Assembly: GCA_963798855.1 (NCBI GenBank)
Contig: CAWCUU010000001.1
Span: forward strand, 1,116,001 to 1,180,000
From: CAWCUU01 sp963798855
GTDB taxonomy: Bacteria > Gemmatimonadota > Gemmatimonadetes > Longimicrobiales > RSA9
Direction: 5' to 3'
DNA: 64,000 bases
A model generated the notes under the pieces. It was not told the DNA's origin. It saw nothing but the letters and a program-made list of their open reading frames with translations, and ran no database searches. Positions 33,551-41,703 of the stretch are shown in pieces (position 1 is the stretch's first letter; each line of letters begins with the position of its first letter). The position numbers and the translations under genes were made by a program.

Positions 33551-33994
33551 CTACTCCGATTCCACCAGCGGGTTGACGACGCGAAGGAAGCGGAACTGAT
33601 GGAAGTCGGTGTCCGCCGTGCGGATCTCGGTGACTCCGTGCTCCTTCATCAGCGCGGCGGTGTGGAAGTCGTGAACAAGGTTACCGCGCACGCGCGGGTG
33701 GGCGCGCGTTAGCTCCTCGAGCACGGCGCGGTGGCGGTCCGTTTCGACCAGGATGCCCGCCCTCGGCGTCGAGAGCAGCGCGCCAATCCAATGGCCCGCG
33801 ACGGGCAGCTCCAGCGCCGCAGGGAAGACGGCCGGATGCGTGCTCGCGCGCAGGAACTCATAGACGATCCCCCACGTCACGAACCACGGCTCGTCGCCCG
33901 ATCGCCAACTCTCGAGCAGGCGTCGCGCGCGCGAATGATCCCGCGAATCCGGATTGACCGCGTACAGCAGGAGATTGGTGTCGACCACGAACAC
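33551..33994 (-). CDS. vapC: VapC-type PIN-domain ribonuclease toxin
   Basis: 147 residues with a GTG start at 33994, 3 bases after the antitoxin stop. PIN acidic residues: Asp5 in VVDTNLLLYAV, Glu46 in GIVYEFLRA, Asp109 in NLVHDFHTAALMKEHG and Asp128 in TADTDF. VapC toxins cleave tRNA or rRNA and are neutralised by VapB. The length and motif spacing are normal and no lesion is visible, so the module looks functional. It lies next to decayed genes and repeats, a common setting for toxin-antitoxin loci. Confidence 0.92.
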   Translation of the reverse strand: MFVVDTNLLLYAVNPDSRDHSRARRLLESWRSGDEPWFVTWGIVYEFLRASTHPAVFPAALELPVAGHWIGALLSTPRAGILVETDRHRAVLEELTRAHPRVRGNLVHDFHTAALMKEHGVTEIRTADTDFHQFRFLRVVNPLVESE

Positions 33995-33997
33995 GGC

Positions 33998-34228
33998 TCA
34001 GCGCTCGCCCATCGCGCGGTAAAGGCTCTCGCGGTCGGAAACGTCCACGCGGGCCCTGCCCATCCGGTGCGTCGGCAGCGGCTCGATGGCCGCGCCGCCC
34101 ACCCCGGCGTCGTCGAGACCGATGCGGATCACCTCGGCGACGACGGCGGACAACGTCTGGCCGCGCTGCGCCGCGCGGCGCTTGAGCTCGCGTACGAGGT
34201 GGTCGGGGATGATCAGGGTGGTTTTCAT
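33998..34228 (-). CDS. vapB: VapB-type antitoxin
   Basis: 76 residues from the ATG at 34228; an ATG at 34240 adds MIFH. The N-terminal MKTTLIIPDHLVRELKRRAAQRGQTLSAVVAEVIRIGL is a ribbon-helix-helix DNA-binding domain. The C-terminal half (PLPTHRMGRARVDVSDRESLYRAMGE) would wrap the toxin. I prefer 34228 because family members usually start directly with the beta strand. It probably represses its own operon by binding the palindromes at 34222-34246. Confidence 0.88.
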   Translation of the reverse strand: MKTTLIIPDHLVRELKRRAAQRGQTLSAVVAEVIRIGLDDAGVGGAAIEPLPTHRMGRARVDVSDRESLYRAMGER

Positions 34229-34246
34229 ATGAAAAATCATACATGA
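34222..34246. promoter_or_regulatory. vapBC operator candidates
   Basis: TTTTCATATGAAAA (34222-34235) is a perfect 14-base palindrome covering the preferred vapB start. TCATACATGA (34237-34246) is a second dyad, TCAT-N2-ATGA. Two spaced dyads at the start of a ribbon-helix-helix antitoxin gene fit autoregulation. Confidence 0.55.
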
Positions 34247-34445
34247 GGTAGGGAGCTATGGCAAGGCGAAGGGGAGAGCGGGCTCGAGGCGACGGTGATC
34301 AACCCTCGATCTCCCTCATCGCCGGGTCGTCTCCGCGCTGAAAGAGCCGCGGATGGCGATTCGCAAATGACTACAGGACGGGTGTTTGGAGCTTAATACC
34401 TAACGTGCTTTCCCCGCCTCTCGCACTCGCCCCCACGCTCGCGCC

Positions 34446-36911
34446 TTACCCCGGCCCGAACGGACTCGCCGAGGCCGGCTGATCGTCCTGCTTGCGCTGC
34501 CTCAGGCGGGGCGGCTTGCCGAAGTTGTACTGGAGCGACAGGAACACGCCGCGCGTGTTGAAGCGGCGCGTGGTCAGCTGCTCGATGTCCTCTCCGGCGA
34601 CGTTCACGCGAAACTTCATCTGGTTGAACGGATCTGCGATGCGCAGCACCGCGGTCACCTTGTCATCCATCAGCCTCTGGCGCACCGACACGTTCGCCAT
34701 CTGCATCGGGGAGAAGCTGTAGCCCTCGGCGTTCATCGCGCCGCGATAGAAGTACATCAGCATGAGCGTCGTCGCAGGACCGACGTTGAAGTTCGCGTTC
34801 GCGCGTGCCATCCAGTTCACGGCGTCCGAGGAGAGCGTCGACGTGCTGCCGCCGTCCGTGACCATCTTGAAGATGTCGAAGGCGGCCAGGCCGCTCACTG
34901 CCTTGCCGAGCTTGAACTGACCGTTCACGTCGGTGCCCCACGATGAGCCGTGATCCAGGTTCTTGAAGCGGATCGTCGTCACCTCGCGGGCATCGACGGT
35001 GTCGGCGGTGTTGATGCCGACGCGAATGATGTTGCTGGTGCGCCGGTAGAACGGCGAGATCTGCAGCGTGCCGAGCTGGCCCGAGCGCTGGTAGCCGAGC
35101 TCGATCGCGTCGGTGTATTCCGGATCCAGCTGCGGATTGCCGATGAACACGTTCTGGACATCGAAGAACATCGGAAACGGGTTCAGCTCCTGCGTGCCCG
35201 GACGGCGGACCCGTCGAGAGTAGCTCAGCTTTGCCTGGGTCTTGTCGTTCAGCTTGTAGTTGATGAGCGCGCTCGGGAACAAGCTCGTGTAGTCGTGGAC
35301 GTAGCTCTGAGCCGTCTCCTCGAGCGTGAAGTTGCGGTGCGCGTACTCCGCGCGGAGGCCGCCCTGCAGATCGAGCCTCGTGCCCGAGTGGCTGAGCACG
35401 GCGTAGGCCGCGTTCACGTTCTCGCTGAACTGAAGCGCGTTGCTCAGGTCGCTCGGCAGCCACTGGCCGCTGCCGTCGACGTCCTTCGTGACGACGTAGT
35501 CGCGGGCGAGGGAGCGGTTCGTGACCTTCACGCCCGTCTCGATCTTGACCTTCTCGCCGAGCATGTCGGTGTAGTCGAGCTGCCCGGTCACGTTGTCGGT
35601 CGTGGTGCTGATGTCGTCGTTCTCCAGCTCGGAGCGCGTGTCCGTCTGCAGCGGCTCGCGCCAGAGCTGCGTCACGTCATCATCGGTGGATCGGTTGTAG
35701 CGCAGCTCAGCCGAGATCTCGTGCTTCTGCGGTTCCAGCGTGCGCTTGAACGACAGTGCCCCGTCGCCGAGCCAGCTGGTGACGCCCTGGTCGCGCAGCC
35801 GATCGTAAGTGTCGAGCGACTGCTGGGTACCGCTCAGCTCCTCGAACAGGATCGTCGAGCCGTTGCCGCCTTCGCGGCGGTTCAGATTGAACGACGTGGA
35901 CAGCACGTCCTGCTTGTCGAAGCCGTAGTCCGCGTTCAGCGTCAGGTTGTGACCCTTGTCGACGTTCTCTCCGTCGACGTCCTGCAGCGTGTACGAAAGT
36001 GGGCTGCCGCTCGACCCGAGCCGGGTGCGGTTGTTGACTCCCAGCTCGGTGCGCGCGTCGTGGTTGTAGCCGTACGACGCGTAGAAGGCGAGCTTGCCCT
36101 CCTGATGACCGATGTTGGCACCGATGGAGTAGCGATCCACCGTCGATTGCGTCGTGTTCAGCCCGCCGCTCGTGCCCAGGTCGACGCCCTGCTTCATCAC
36201 GATGTTGATGATGCCGGCCATTCCTTCCGGATCCTGCTTGGCGGAGGGATTGGGAATGACCTCGACGCGCTCGACCGTGTTCGCCGGCAACTGCTTCAGG
36301 TAGCCGGCCAGCTGCATGCCCGTCATCGGCGTGGGACGGCCGTTGATCTGTACGACCACATTCTCGTTGCCGCGCAGGCTCACCTTGCCATCCGCGTCCA
36401 CGGAAACGGACGGCACGTTATCGAGCACTTCGGAGGTCGACGTCGCGGCCGGCGCGACGTCCTTCACGCGGTAGGCGTTCCGGTCGGGAGCGATGATCGC
36501 GGGCTTCTCCGCCGTGACCTCGATGCCGGTGAGCTCGATGGCCTCCCGCGTCATCTTGATCGCGCCGACGTTGGCGCGCGGCGATTCCTCCGAGATCGCG
36601 AGATCGGGAGTCACGGCGTTCGCGTAGCCGATCATGACGACCTTCAGCCGGTAGGTGCCGGCGCGCAGCCCCTCGATCCGGAAGGTGCCGTCCTGGCTCG
36701 CGATCGCGCCGGTGACGAGCTTGTTGTCCTCCTTGCGCCAGACCTCGACCGTGGCGGCGGAGATCGGCGCGGCGCTCTCGGCGTCGACGACCTTGCCGCT
36801 CACGGCGCCGGGAGCGGGAGGCGCTCCGCCAGGACGCGGGTTCTGCGCCTGCAGCGGCGCGACAAGGAAAGCCCAGCTTGCTACCCAAACGGCAGTTCTC
36901 AGGCGCTTCAT
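34446..36911 (-). CDS. TonB-dependent-receptor-like outer membrane protein with carboxypeptidase-regulatory domain
   Basis: 821 residues from the ATG at 36911, preceded by GAGGAA. Signal peptide: LRTAVWVASWAFLVAPLQAQ. Residues about 35-120 are a CarboxypepD-regulatory-like domain (GAVSGKVVDAESAAPISAATVEVW, GTFRIEGLRAGTYRLKVVMIGY). The plug follows (VLDNVPSVSVDADGKVSLRGNENVVVQINGRP, VERVEVIPNPSAKQDPEGMAGIINIVMKQ). The rest is a beta barrel of the outer_membrane_beta-barrel type (YDRLRDQGVTSWLGDGALSF, RVRRPGTQELNPFPMFFDVQN, ending FLSLQYNFG). It probably imports an oligopeptide, glycan or metal chelate; the substrate cannot be read. A single gene, divergent from the acetyltransferase. Confidence 0.93.
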   Translation of the reverse strand: MKRLRTAVWVASWAFLVAPLQAQNPRPGGAPPAPGAVSGKVVDAESAAPISAATVEVWRKEDNKLVTGAIASQDGTFRIEGLRAGTYRLKVVMIGYANAVTPDLAISEESPRANVGAIKMTREAIELTGIEVTAEKPAIIAPDRNAYRVKDVAPAATSTSEVLDNVPSVSVDADGKVSLRGNENVVVQINGRPTPMTGMQLAGYLKQLPANTVERVEVIPNPSAKQDPEGMAGIINIVMKQGVDLGTSGGLNTTQSTVDRYSIGANIGHQEGKLAFYASYGYNHDARTELGVNNRTRLGSSGSPLSYTLQDVDGENVDKGHNLTLNADYGFDKQDVLSTSFNLNRREGGNGSTILFEELSGTQQSLDTYDRLRDQGVTSWLGDGALSFKRTLEPQKHEISAELRYNRSTDDDVTQLWREPLQTDTRSELENDDISTTTDNVTGQLDYTDMLGEKVKIETGVKVTNRSLARDYVVTKDVDGSGQWLPSDLSNALQFSENVNAAYAVLSHSGTRLDLQGGLRAEYAHRNFTLEETAQSYVHDYTSLFPSALINYKLNDKTQAKLSYSRRVRRPGTQELNPFPMFFDVQNVFIGNPQLDPEYTDAIELGYQRSGQLGTLQISPFYRRTSNIIRVGINTADTVDAREVTTIRFKNLDHGSSWGTDVNGQFKLGKAVSGLAAFDIFKMVTDGGSTSTLSSDAVNWMARANANFNVGPATTLMLMYFYRGAMNAEGYSFSPMQMANVSVRQRLMDDKVTAVLRIADPFNQMKFRVNVAGEDIEQLTTRRFNTRGVFLSLQYNFGKPPRLRQRKQDDQPASASPFGPG

Positions 36912-37035
36912 GCGTTCCTCGAGGGGGGAGGACAGAGCGTCGGGCACCTTGCCACAATACGATGAGATCCCGGTTCGGTTTCGCGGGTTGCTCGGAAACA
37001 GAGAGGCGCGCCCGTGCTCCTGACACGAGGGAGTC

Positions 37036-37461
37036 ATGGCGATGAGTGAAGACGTCCGCTTGCTGAGCAGGGACGACGAGGACGTGCTGAGCCGCGTCGC
37101 GCCGGGCGTCTTCGACCGGGCCGTGCGGCCGGAGTGGGCACGGGAGTTCCTGGGGGATCCGCGCCATCACATCGTGGTTGCGATCGAGGGGGAAACCGTG
37201 ATCGGCATGGTGACAGCCATTCACTACGTGCATCCGGACAAGCCGCCGGAGCTGTGGATCGACGAGGTCGCGGTCGGGGTCGGACATCGTCGGCGGGGTC
37301 TCGGCCGGCGCATGCTGGAGCGCATGCTCGAGCACGGCCGGGAGCTGGGGTGCACCGGAGCGTGGGTGCTCACGGAGAGGGACAACGCGCGCGCGGAGCG
37401 TCTGTACGCGGCCGCAGGCGGCCGGCCGCAAACGTCGATCATGTACACGTTCCCGCTGTGA
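37036..37461 (+). CDS. GNAT family N-acetyltransferase
   Basis: 141 residues, ATG at 37036 after GAGGGAG. The acetyl-CoA loop is VAVGVGHRRRGLGRRMLERMLEHG (motif A, residues about 77-100), preceded by PELWIDEV. The C-terminal ERDNARAERLYAAAGG is the usual end of the fold. The layout resembles aminoglycoside 3-N-acetyltransferase type I proteins, but the substrate is not decided by this. Its stop overlaps the start of the next gene (GTGA at 37458-37461). Confidence 0.9.
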   Translation: MAMSEDVRLLSRDDEDVLSRVAPGVFDRAVRPEWAREFLGDPRHHIVVAIEGETVIGMVTAIHYVHPDKPPELWIDEVAVGVGHRRRGLGRRMLERMLEHGRELGCTGAWVLTERDNARAERLYAAAGGRPQTSIMYTFPL

Positions 37462-38282
37462 CTCCGCCGCGCATCTTCTGCATACCGGCCACGTCCGCAC
37501 CGGTCGTCGCGGTGCTGCGACGCGGACCAACCTCCTGGTATCACGTGGGCCGCTGGCAGCCGGAGGCCGGGAGCTACGAGGCGGGCGCGTGGCTCAGGGG
37601 TCGGCTGTTTCCGCAGAAGTGCGACCTGTCGCCGGACGGGCGCTGGCTCGCCTACTCGGCGATGAAGCCGAACGCGCGCTGGCCGGCGGGCGACATCTAC
37701 GAGGCGGTCTCGCGGCTGCCGTGGCTGCACGCGCTCGCGGCCTGGGAGGCGGGCACCACCTACACGCGCGGGATCCGCTTCGAAGGGGAGCCGGGCACGT
37801 CGAGCCTGGGTGCGCCGGATGTCGGCGACGTCGCACCCTGCCTGGAGCGCTTCGGCCTGCGGCTGAATCGCGCGGTGCAGTTCGCGGTCGAGCGCCGCCG
37901 CGGGTGGGTGGAGACGCCGGATACCTCTCCGAGAGATCCGGACGACGTGTGGGACGAGCGCAGAAGCGTGCGCATGGCGAAGGCGCAGCCGAACGGCTCC
38001 CTCGCGCTGGAGGTGGAGGGATCGTACGCGGCGTTCCGTGACATCCCCCACCGCCGCGAGCCGGCGTGTTACACCCTCGCGGACGGAGACGACATGCAGC
38101 CGCTCAATGACGTGCAATGGGCAGATTGGGACGCCGGCGGGAGGCTCCTCGTCGCGACGACGAACGGTCGGCTGCAGGTGCGCGAGACGAACGGCGCTGG
38201 AATGCGGGTCGTGCAGGAGCACGATCTTGCGGCCCTGCGACCGAAGCCGATCGAGCCGCCGGCCTGGGCGGTCGAGTGGTAG
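37458..38282 (+). CDS. conserved hypothetical protein coupled to the acetyltransferase
   Basis: 274 residues from a GTG at 37458 overlapping the previous stop. It has WD/TolB-like features: CDLSPDGRWLAYSAMKPN early and WADWDAGGRLLVATTNGRLQVRE near the end, suggesting a small beta-propeller or fragment of one. The middle contains GDIYEAVSRLPWLHALAAWEAGTTYTRGIRFE. It lacks a signal peptide, so it is cytoplasmic. Proteins of this shape occur widely as unknowns. Function not known. Confidence 0.75.
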   Translation: MTPPRIFCIPATSAPVVAVLRRGPTSWYHVGRWQPEAGSYEAGAWLRGRLFPQKCDLSPDGRWLAYSAMKPNARWPAGDIYEAVSRLPWLHALAAWEAGTTYTRGIRFEGEPGTSSLGAPDVGDVAPCLERFGLRLNRAVQFAVERRRGWVETPDTSPRDPDDVWDERRSVRMAKAQPNGSLALEVEGSYAAFRDIPHRREPACYTLADGDDMQPLNDVQWADWDAGGRLLVATTNGRLQVRETNGAGMRVVQEHDLAALRPKPIEPPAWAVEW

Positions 38283-38537
38283 GATGGCTCCCGTCGCGGG
38301 AGGCTCGGCGGAACGCGCGCGAACCGGGACAATCCCGCGCCCTCATTTGCTATTCCCCTGCGCGCCGGCGATAATCCGTTCCCACAGTCAAGCTCCCCCG
38401 CCAGAGCCTGACCCGTCCCTCCCGGGCTCGCAACCCACGCGGACGTGGCCCGACCTGACGTCGGACGCTGCTGTCCGGGCGTGGCTCGCCCATGCGTGGC
38501 CACCGCCCGGGCGCGATTCCTACAGATGGGTGGGCCC

Positions 38538-40103
38538 ATGCCTAAGCTGCGCCGGATCGGTATCCTGGACCTGGTCACGAAGGCGCCGACGAGCGCATTG
38601 TACGCGCGCGTCATGAACCCGAGCCTGGCGAGCGTGATGCCGCAGGCGCTCGCGGTCTGGTGCGAGGAGCTCGGACACGAGGTCTCCTTCGTGTGCTACA
38701 CCGGCTTCGAGGACCTGCGCAGCGAGATGCCTCCGGAGCTGGACATTCTCTTCGTCGGGGCGTTCACGCAGGCGGCACAGCTCGCCTATGCGGTCAGCAG
38801 CATGTTCCGGCAGCGGGGCGCCGTGACGGTTCTCGGCGGGCCCCACGCACGCTGCTATCCGGACGACGCCCGCAAGTACTTCGACTACGTCTGCGGATTC
38901 ACCGACAAGTCGGTGCTGGAAGACGTGCTGCAGGACTGCGAGCAGCACCGTCCGCTGGGCGTGCAGGTCGGGACGCAGCGGCAGCCGGCCAGCCTGCCCG
39001 GGGTGCGGGAGCGGTGGAAGTTCATCGAGCCGACTCTGGCGAAGTCGCCGACGCGCATCAAAGTCGTCCCGATGATCGCAAGTCTCGGCTGTCCGTATAC
39101 CTGCAGCTTCTGCATCGACTCGGTCGTCGATTACCAGCCGATGGCCGGTGAGCAGATCCGTGAAGATCTCCGCTTCCTGGTCGGCAAGATGCGGCTGCCG
39201 GTGGTCGGATGGCACGATCCGAATTTCGGAGTCCGCTTCGACGAGATCGTCGGGGACATTGAGGAGGCGGTTCCGCCGGGGAAGGTGTCGTTCATCGCCG
39301 AGAGCAGCCTGTCGCTGCTGTCGGAGCCCCGGCTGAAGCGGCTGCAGAAGGCGGGCTTCAAGGCGATGCTGCCGGGCGTCGAGTCGTGGTACGCGCTCGG
39401 CAACAAGGCCCGCACCGGCAACAAGCAGGGGATGGCGAAGGTCGAGCAGGTGTCCGACCACGTCAACATGATCCTGCGCTACATCCCCTACGTCCAGACG
39501 AACTTCGTGCTCGGCCTCGACGACGACGAGGGAGGGGAGCCGTTCGAGCTCACGAAGAGCTTCTTGCGCCGCACGCCGGGAGCCTTCCCGGGCTACTCGC
39601 TGCTCAGCGCGTTCGGCGAGGCGGCGCCGTTGAACCTTCAGCTGCAACGCGATGGCCGGGTGCTGCCGTTCCCGTTCCATTTCCTGAACAACAACCACGC
39701 GATGAACGTGCGGCCGAAGAACTACCGCTGGACCGACTTCTACGACCGTCTCATCGACCTCTCCCGCTACTCCTTCTCCTGGGCGACGATGGCGCGCCGC
39801 GCTCGCGGCACTCCGGTCGGCTTCGCCACCTGGTTCAACCTCGTGCGCGGGATCTCGTCCGAGGGCTTCGGCCGGATCCGCTACCACGCGAAGATCCGCA
39901 ACCTGCTCGACGACGACCGGCGCGTGCGTGCGTTCTTCGATGGCGAGACGCAGGAAGTGCCGCCCTTCTACGTCGACCGGATCAGGCGCGATCTCGGCCC
40001 GTGGTGGGACTTCCTGCCACCCGGCGCCGTGGTGCACGATCCCCAGGCGTACCTCGCCAAGCAGCAGATCCCCCCCGTGCAGCTGAGTCGCGCCAGCGGC
40101 TGA
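38538..40103 (+). CDS. B12-binding-domain radical SAM protein
   Basis: 521 residues from the ATG at 38538; another ATG lies at 38526. Residues about 1-150 have the cobalamin-binding Rossmann-like fold (PELDILFVGAFTQAAQLAYAVSSMF, GAVTVLGGPHARCYPDDA). The radical SAM cluster cysteines are C185, C189 and C192 in GCPYTCSFCID, followed by VVGWHDPNFGVRFDEI. The C-terminal 150 residues are helical and lineage-specific. Such enzymes perform methylations or ring rearrangements on unreactive carbons. The gene stands alone, with no biosynthetic neighbours that reveal a substrate. A strong terminator follows. Confidence 0.92.
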   Translation: MPKLRRIGILDLVTKAPTSALYARVMNPSLASVMPQALAVWCEELGHEVSFVCYTGFEDLRSEMPPELDILFVGAFTQAAQLAYAVSSMFRQRGAVTVLGGPHARCYPDDARKYFDYVCGFTDKSVLEDVLQDCEQHRPLGVQVGTQRQPASLPGVRERWKFIEPTLAKSPTRIKVVPMIASLGCPYTCSFCIDSVVDYQPMAGEQIREDLRFLVGKMRLPVVGWHDPNFGVRFDEIVGDIEEAVPPGKVSFIAESSLSLLSEPRLKRLQKAGFKAMLPGVESWYALGNKARTGNKQGMAKVEQVSDHVNMILRYIPYVQTNFVLGLDDDEGGEPFELTKSFLRRTPGAFPGYSLLSAFGEAAPLNLQLQRDGRVLPFPFHFLNNNHAMNVRPKNYRWTDFYDRLIDLSRYSFSWATMARRARGTPVGFATWFNLVRGISSEGFGRIRYHAKIRNLLDDDRRVRAFFDGETQEVPPFYVDRIRRDLGPWWDFLPPGAVVHDPQAYLAKQQIPPVQLSRASG

Positions 40104-40132
40104 TCCGGCTCCAGCGGGGCAGGGAGCGATGA

Positions 40133-40168
40133 AAAAGAGCCGCCCCGCAAGCGCGGGGCGGCTCTTTT
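40133..40168. terminator. bidirectional intrinsic terminator
   Basis: A perfect 12-base stem GAGCCGCCCCGC / GCGGGGCGGCTC (40137-40148, 40153-40164) with loop AAGC is flanked by AAAA on the left and TTTT on the right. It lies between the convergent radical SAM gene and cold-shock gene, so it can stop both. Confidence 0.92.
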
Positions 40169-40186
40169 CATCCGATGTGGCTCGGC

Positions 40187-40396
40187 TCAGCCGAGACGGA
40201 CGACGTTCTCCGCCGCGGGGCCCTTCTGGCCCTGCACGATGTCGAACTCGACCCGATCCCCCTCGTTCAGCGACTTGAAGCCGCTGCCCTGGATGGCCGA
40301 GTGATGGACGAAGCAGTCTTTCTGGCCGTCCTCGGGCGTGATGAACCCGAAGCCCTTGCCGTCATTGAACCACTTCACCGTACCGGTGGCACGCAT
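40187..40396 (-). CDS. cold-shock (CspA family) RNA chaperone
   Basis: 69 residues from the ATG at 40396, with GGGAG six bases ahead. RNA-binding motifs RNP1 KGFGFI and RNP2-like DCFVHHSAI are intact (GTVKWFNDGKGFGFITPEDGQKDCFVHHSAI). The length is exactly that of CspA. In-frame sequence up to 40516 is not protein-like and is better seen as a 5' leader of about 110 bases, common for cold-shock mRNAs. The gene is bounded by two terminators, so it is a single-gene unit. Confidence 0.96.
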   Translation of the reverse strand: MRATGTVKWFNDGKGFGFITPEDGQKDCFVHHSAIQGSGFKSLNEGDRVEFDIVQGQKGPAAENVVRLG

Positions 40397-40513
40397 ACCG
40401 TACTCCCTTTTTCTTACGGACTGTCGAGGTGCGGTATTTCCGTACTCACCGACCGTCTGTGTTTGTGCGGGAATAGTCGCCCCCCGCATCGGGCGCTCGC
40501 GAGACCAGGGCAA

Positions 40514-40547
40514 CAAAAAAGGACCCGGAAGAAAGCTCCCAGGTCCT
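40514..40547 (-). terminator. intrinsic terminator upstream of the cold-shock gene
   Basis: On the minus strand a 12-base stem (40547-40536 with 40531-40520, two G-U pairs) with loop CTTT is followed by six T residues (40519-40514). It ends the transcript of the small gene at 40620-40892 and insulates the cold-shock unit. Confidence 0.85.
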
Positions 40548-40619
40548 CATCTGGTTCACCGGATCAGGGATCCGGCCCTCTCTCGCAAGGGCCAATGTTA
40601 GCGGCTTCGCGCCCGATTG

Positions 40620-40892
40620 TCAATTGGGGGACGTCGGCGGCGGCGCCAAGAGCACGTTCGACGAAGCCGCGAAAAAGGGTGGCGCCTTCTCATCACCCAG
40701 GCGGATCTGCAGCAGCCGGCTACCGTCGCTCGTCTTTCCATGCAGCGACATCACAATGCCATCTCCCGCCGTACAGTAGACCGCGTCACCGACGCTGGGT
40801 AGCTGTCCCGTGCCGCTGACCCACCCTGGCCGATCCTCCCCGTTGACCCGCAGTTCGGACTTCCGCAGGCTCCTGGCACCGTTGCTCTTCAT
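40620..40892 (-). CDS. small hypothetical protein (90 residues)
   Basis: ATG at 40892, with GGAGG 11 bases ahead. The middle reads like a small beta barrel: SELRVNGEDRPGWVSGTGQLPSVGDAVYCTAGDGIVMSLHG then LLQIRLGDEKAPPFF. There is no signal peptide or membrane segment. A real terminator directly downstream and a large hairpin about 80 bases upstream support an independent transcription unit. Family unknown. Confidence 0.6.
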   Translation of the reverse strand: MKSNGARSLRKSELRVNGEDRPGWVSGTGQLPSVGDAVYCTAGDGIVMSLHGKTSDGSRLLQIRLGDEKAPPFFAASSNVLLAPPPTSPN

Positions 40893-40975
40893 CTGCTCGC
40901 CTCCTCGCCCGGTATCGGCTCGATGCGCTCCATGTCTCCCTGATTCCGCCCCGAACGCGGGGGCGAAAACAGAAG

Positions 40976-41012
40976 CCCGCCACGCTCGTCTGCGGTAGAC
41001 GAGCGCCGCGGG
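40976..41012 (-). other. strong hairpin in the leader region of the 90-residue gene
   Basis: 40976-40991 and 40997-41012 pair at 14 of 16 positions (perfect inner stem CGCTCGTCT / AGACGAGCG, loop GCGGT). On the minus strand the stem is followed by CTTCTGTTTTC, a weak T-rich tail. It may be an attenuator or mRNA-stabilising structure for 40620-40892, or a terminator for leftward read-through. Confidence 0.5.
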
Positions 41013-41126
41013 CCGAATCGACCTTTGCTCCTACCCCCATCCGCCACACCCGTTCCGAAGTCCGCCCCACAGGGGGAGCGCGCGCCTGGCGGAACCGCCA
41101 CCGCAGCCCGGTTCGCGTTCTAGATC

Positions 41127-41165
41127 ATGACAACCATTGACATTATAATGATTGTCATATTATCT
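41127..41165 (+). promoter_or_regulatory. marR promoter with embedded MarR operator
   Basis: TTGACA (41137-41142), 17 bases, TTATCT (41160-41165). The promoter lies inside an inverted repeat ATGACAACCATT (41127-41138) and AATGATTGTCAT (41147-41158), matching at 11 of 12 positions. The predicted transcript starts at about the ATG at 41173, so it may be leaderless. Confidence 0.75.
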
Positions 41166-41172
41166 ATGTGCC

Positions 41173-41640
41173 ATGGGGCGTAGCTTGGAGCGTGAGATCG
41201 GCCAGACGCGACCGTTCCGGTCGCCGGCGCAGGAGGCGACGATCGCCATCCTGCGGACTGCCAATGTCGTGCGTCGGCGCCTGGCCGAGGTCGTGGAACC
41301 CCACGGCGTGACGCTCCAGCAGTACAACGTGCTGCGCATCGTGCGCGGAGCGGCTCCTGAGCCGTTGCCGACGCTGGAGGTCGGCGAGCGTCTGATCGAG
41401 CGCACACCGGGTGTGACGCGACTGCTGGATCGGTTGGAGGAGAAAGGGCTGGTCCGCCGGGAGCGCAGCCGGGAAGATCGGCGCCTCGTTCACGTCTGGA
41501 TCACCCGCGCCGGCCTCGACCTGCTGCGCGGCCTCGACGAAGCGGTGGACGCGGCCGATGAGAGCGCGGTCGGCGCGCTGGACCGCGAGCAGATCAAGCA
41601 ATTGTCGGCCCTGCTCGAGACCGTGCGCGGCGGTGTCTGA
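41173..41640 (+). CDS. MarR family transcriptional regulator
   Basis: 155 residues from the ATG at 41173; the upstream in-frame ATG at 41152 lies within the operator. Winged helix: LQQYNVLRIVRGAAPEPLPTLEVGERLIERTPGVTRLLDRLEEKGLVRRERSREDRRLVHVWIT. The dimer helices are at both ends. Typical MarR proteins repress their own gene and a neighbouring detoxification gene until a phenolic or oxidant ligand binds. Matching TGACAA dyads lie before this gene and before the DoxX gene, which is thus the expected target. Confidence 0.92.
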   Translation: MGRSLEREIGQTRPFRSPAQEATIAILRTANVVRRRLAEVVEPHGVTLQQYNVLRIVRGAAPEPLPTLEVGERLIERTPGVTRLLDRLEEKGLVRRERSREDRRLVHVWITRAGLDLLRGLDEAVDAADESAVGALDREQIKQLSALLETVRGGV

Positions 41641-41648
41641 TTTTTTTG

Positions 41649-41663
41649 TGACAACAGTTGTCA
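41649..41663 (+). promoter_or_regulatory. second MarR operator, upstream of the DoxX gene
   Basis: TGACAACAGTTGTCA is a perfect 15-base palindrome between marR and doxX, using the same half site (TGACAA) as the marR operator. A run of seven T residues precedes it. Confidence 0.75.
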
Positions 41664-41703
41664 GGTCAATCATCACGATGACAGGAAATCACGGGAGGCA
41701 CAC

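Noticed and set aside
40397..40516. N-terminal extension of the cold-shock protein
   Set aside because: Adds 40 residues unlike any cold-shock protein; GGGAG supports the 40396 start and the region fits a 5' leader.
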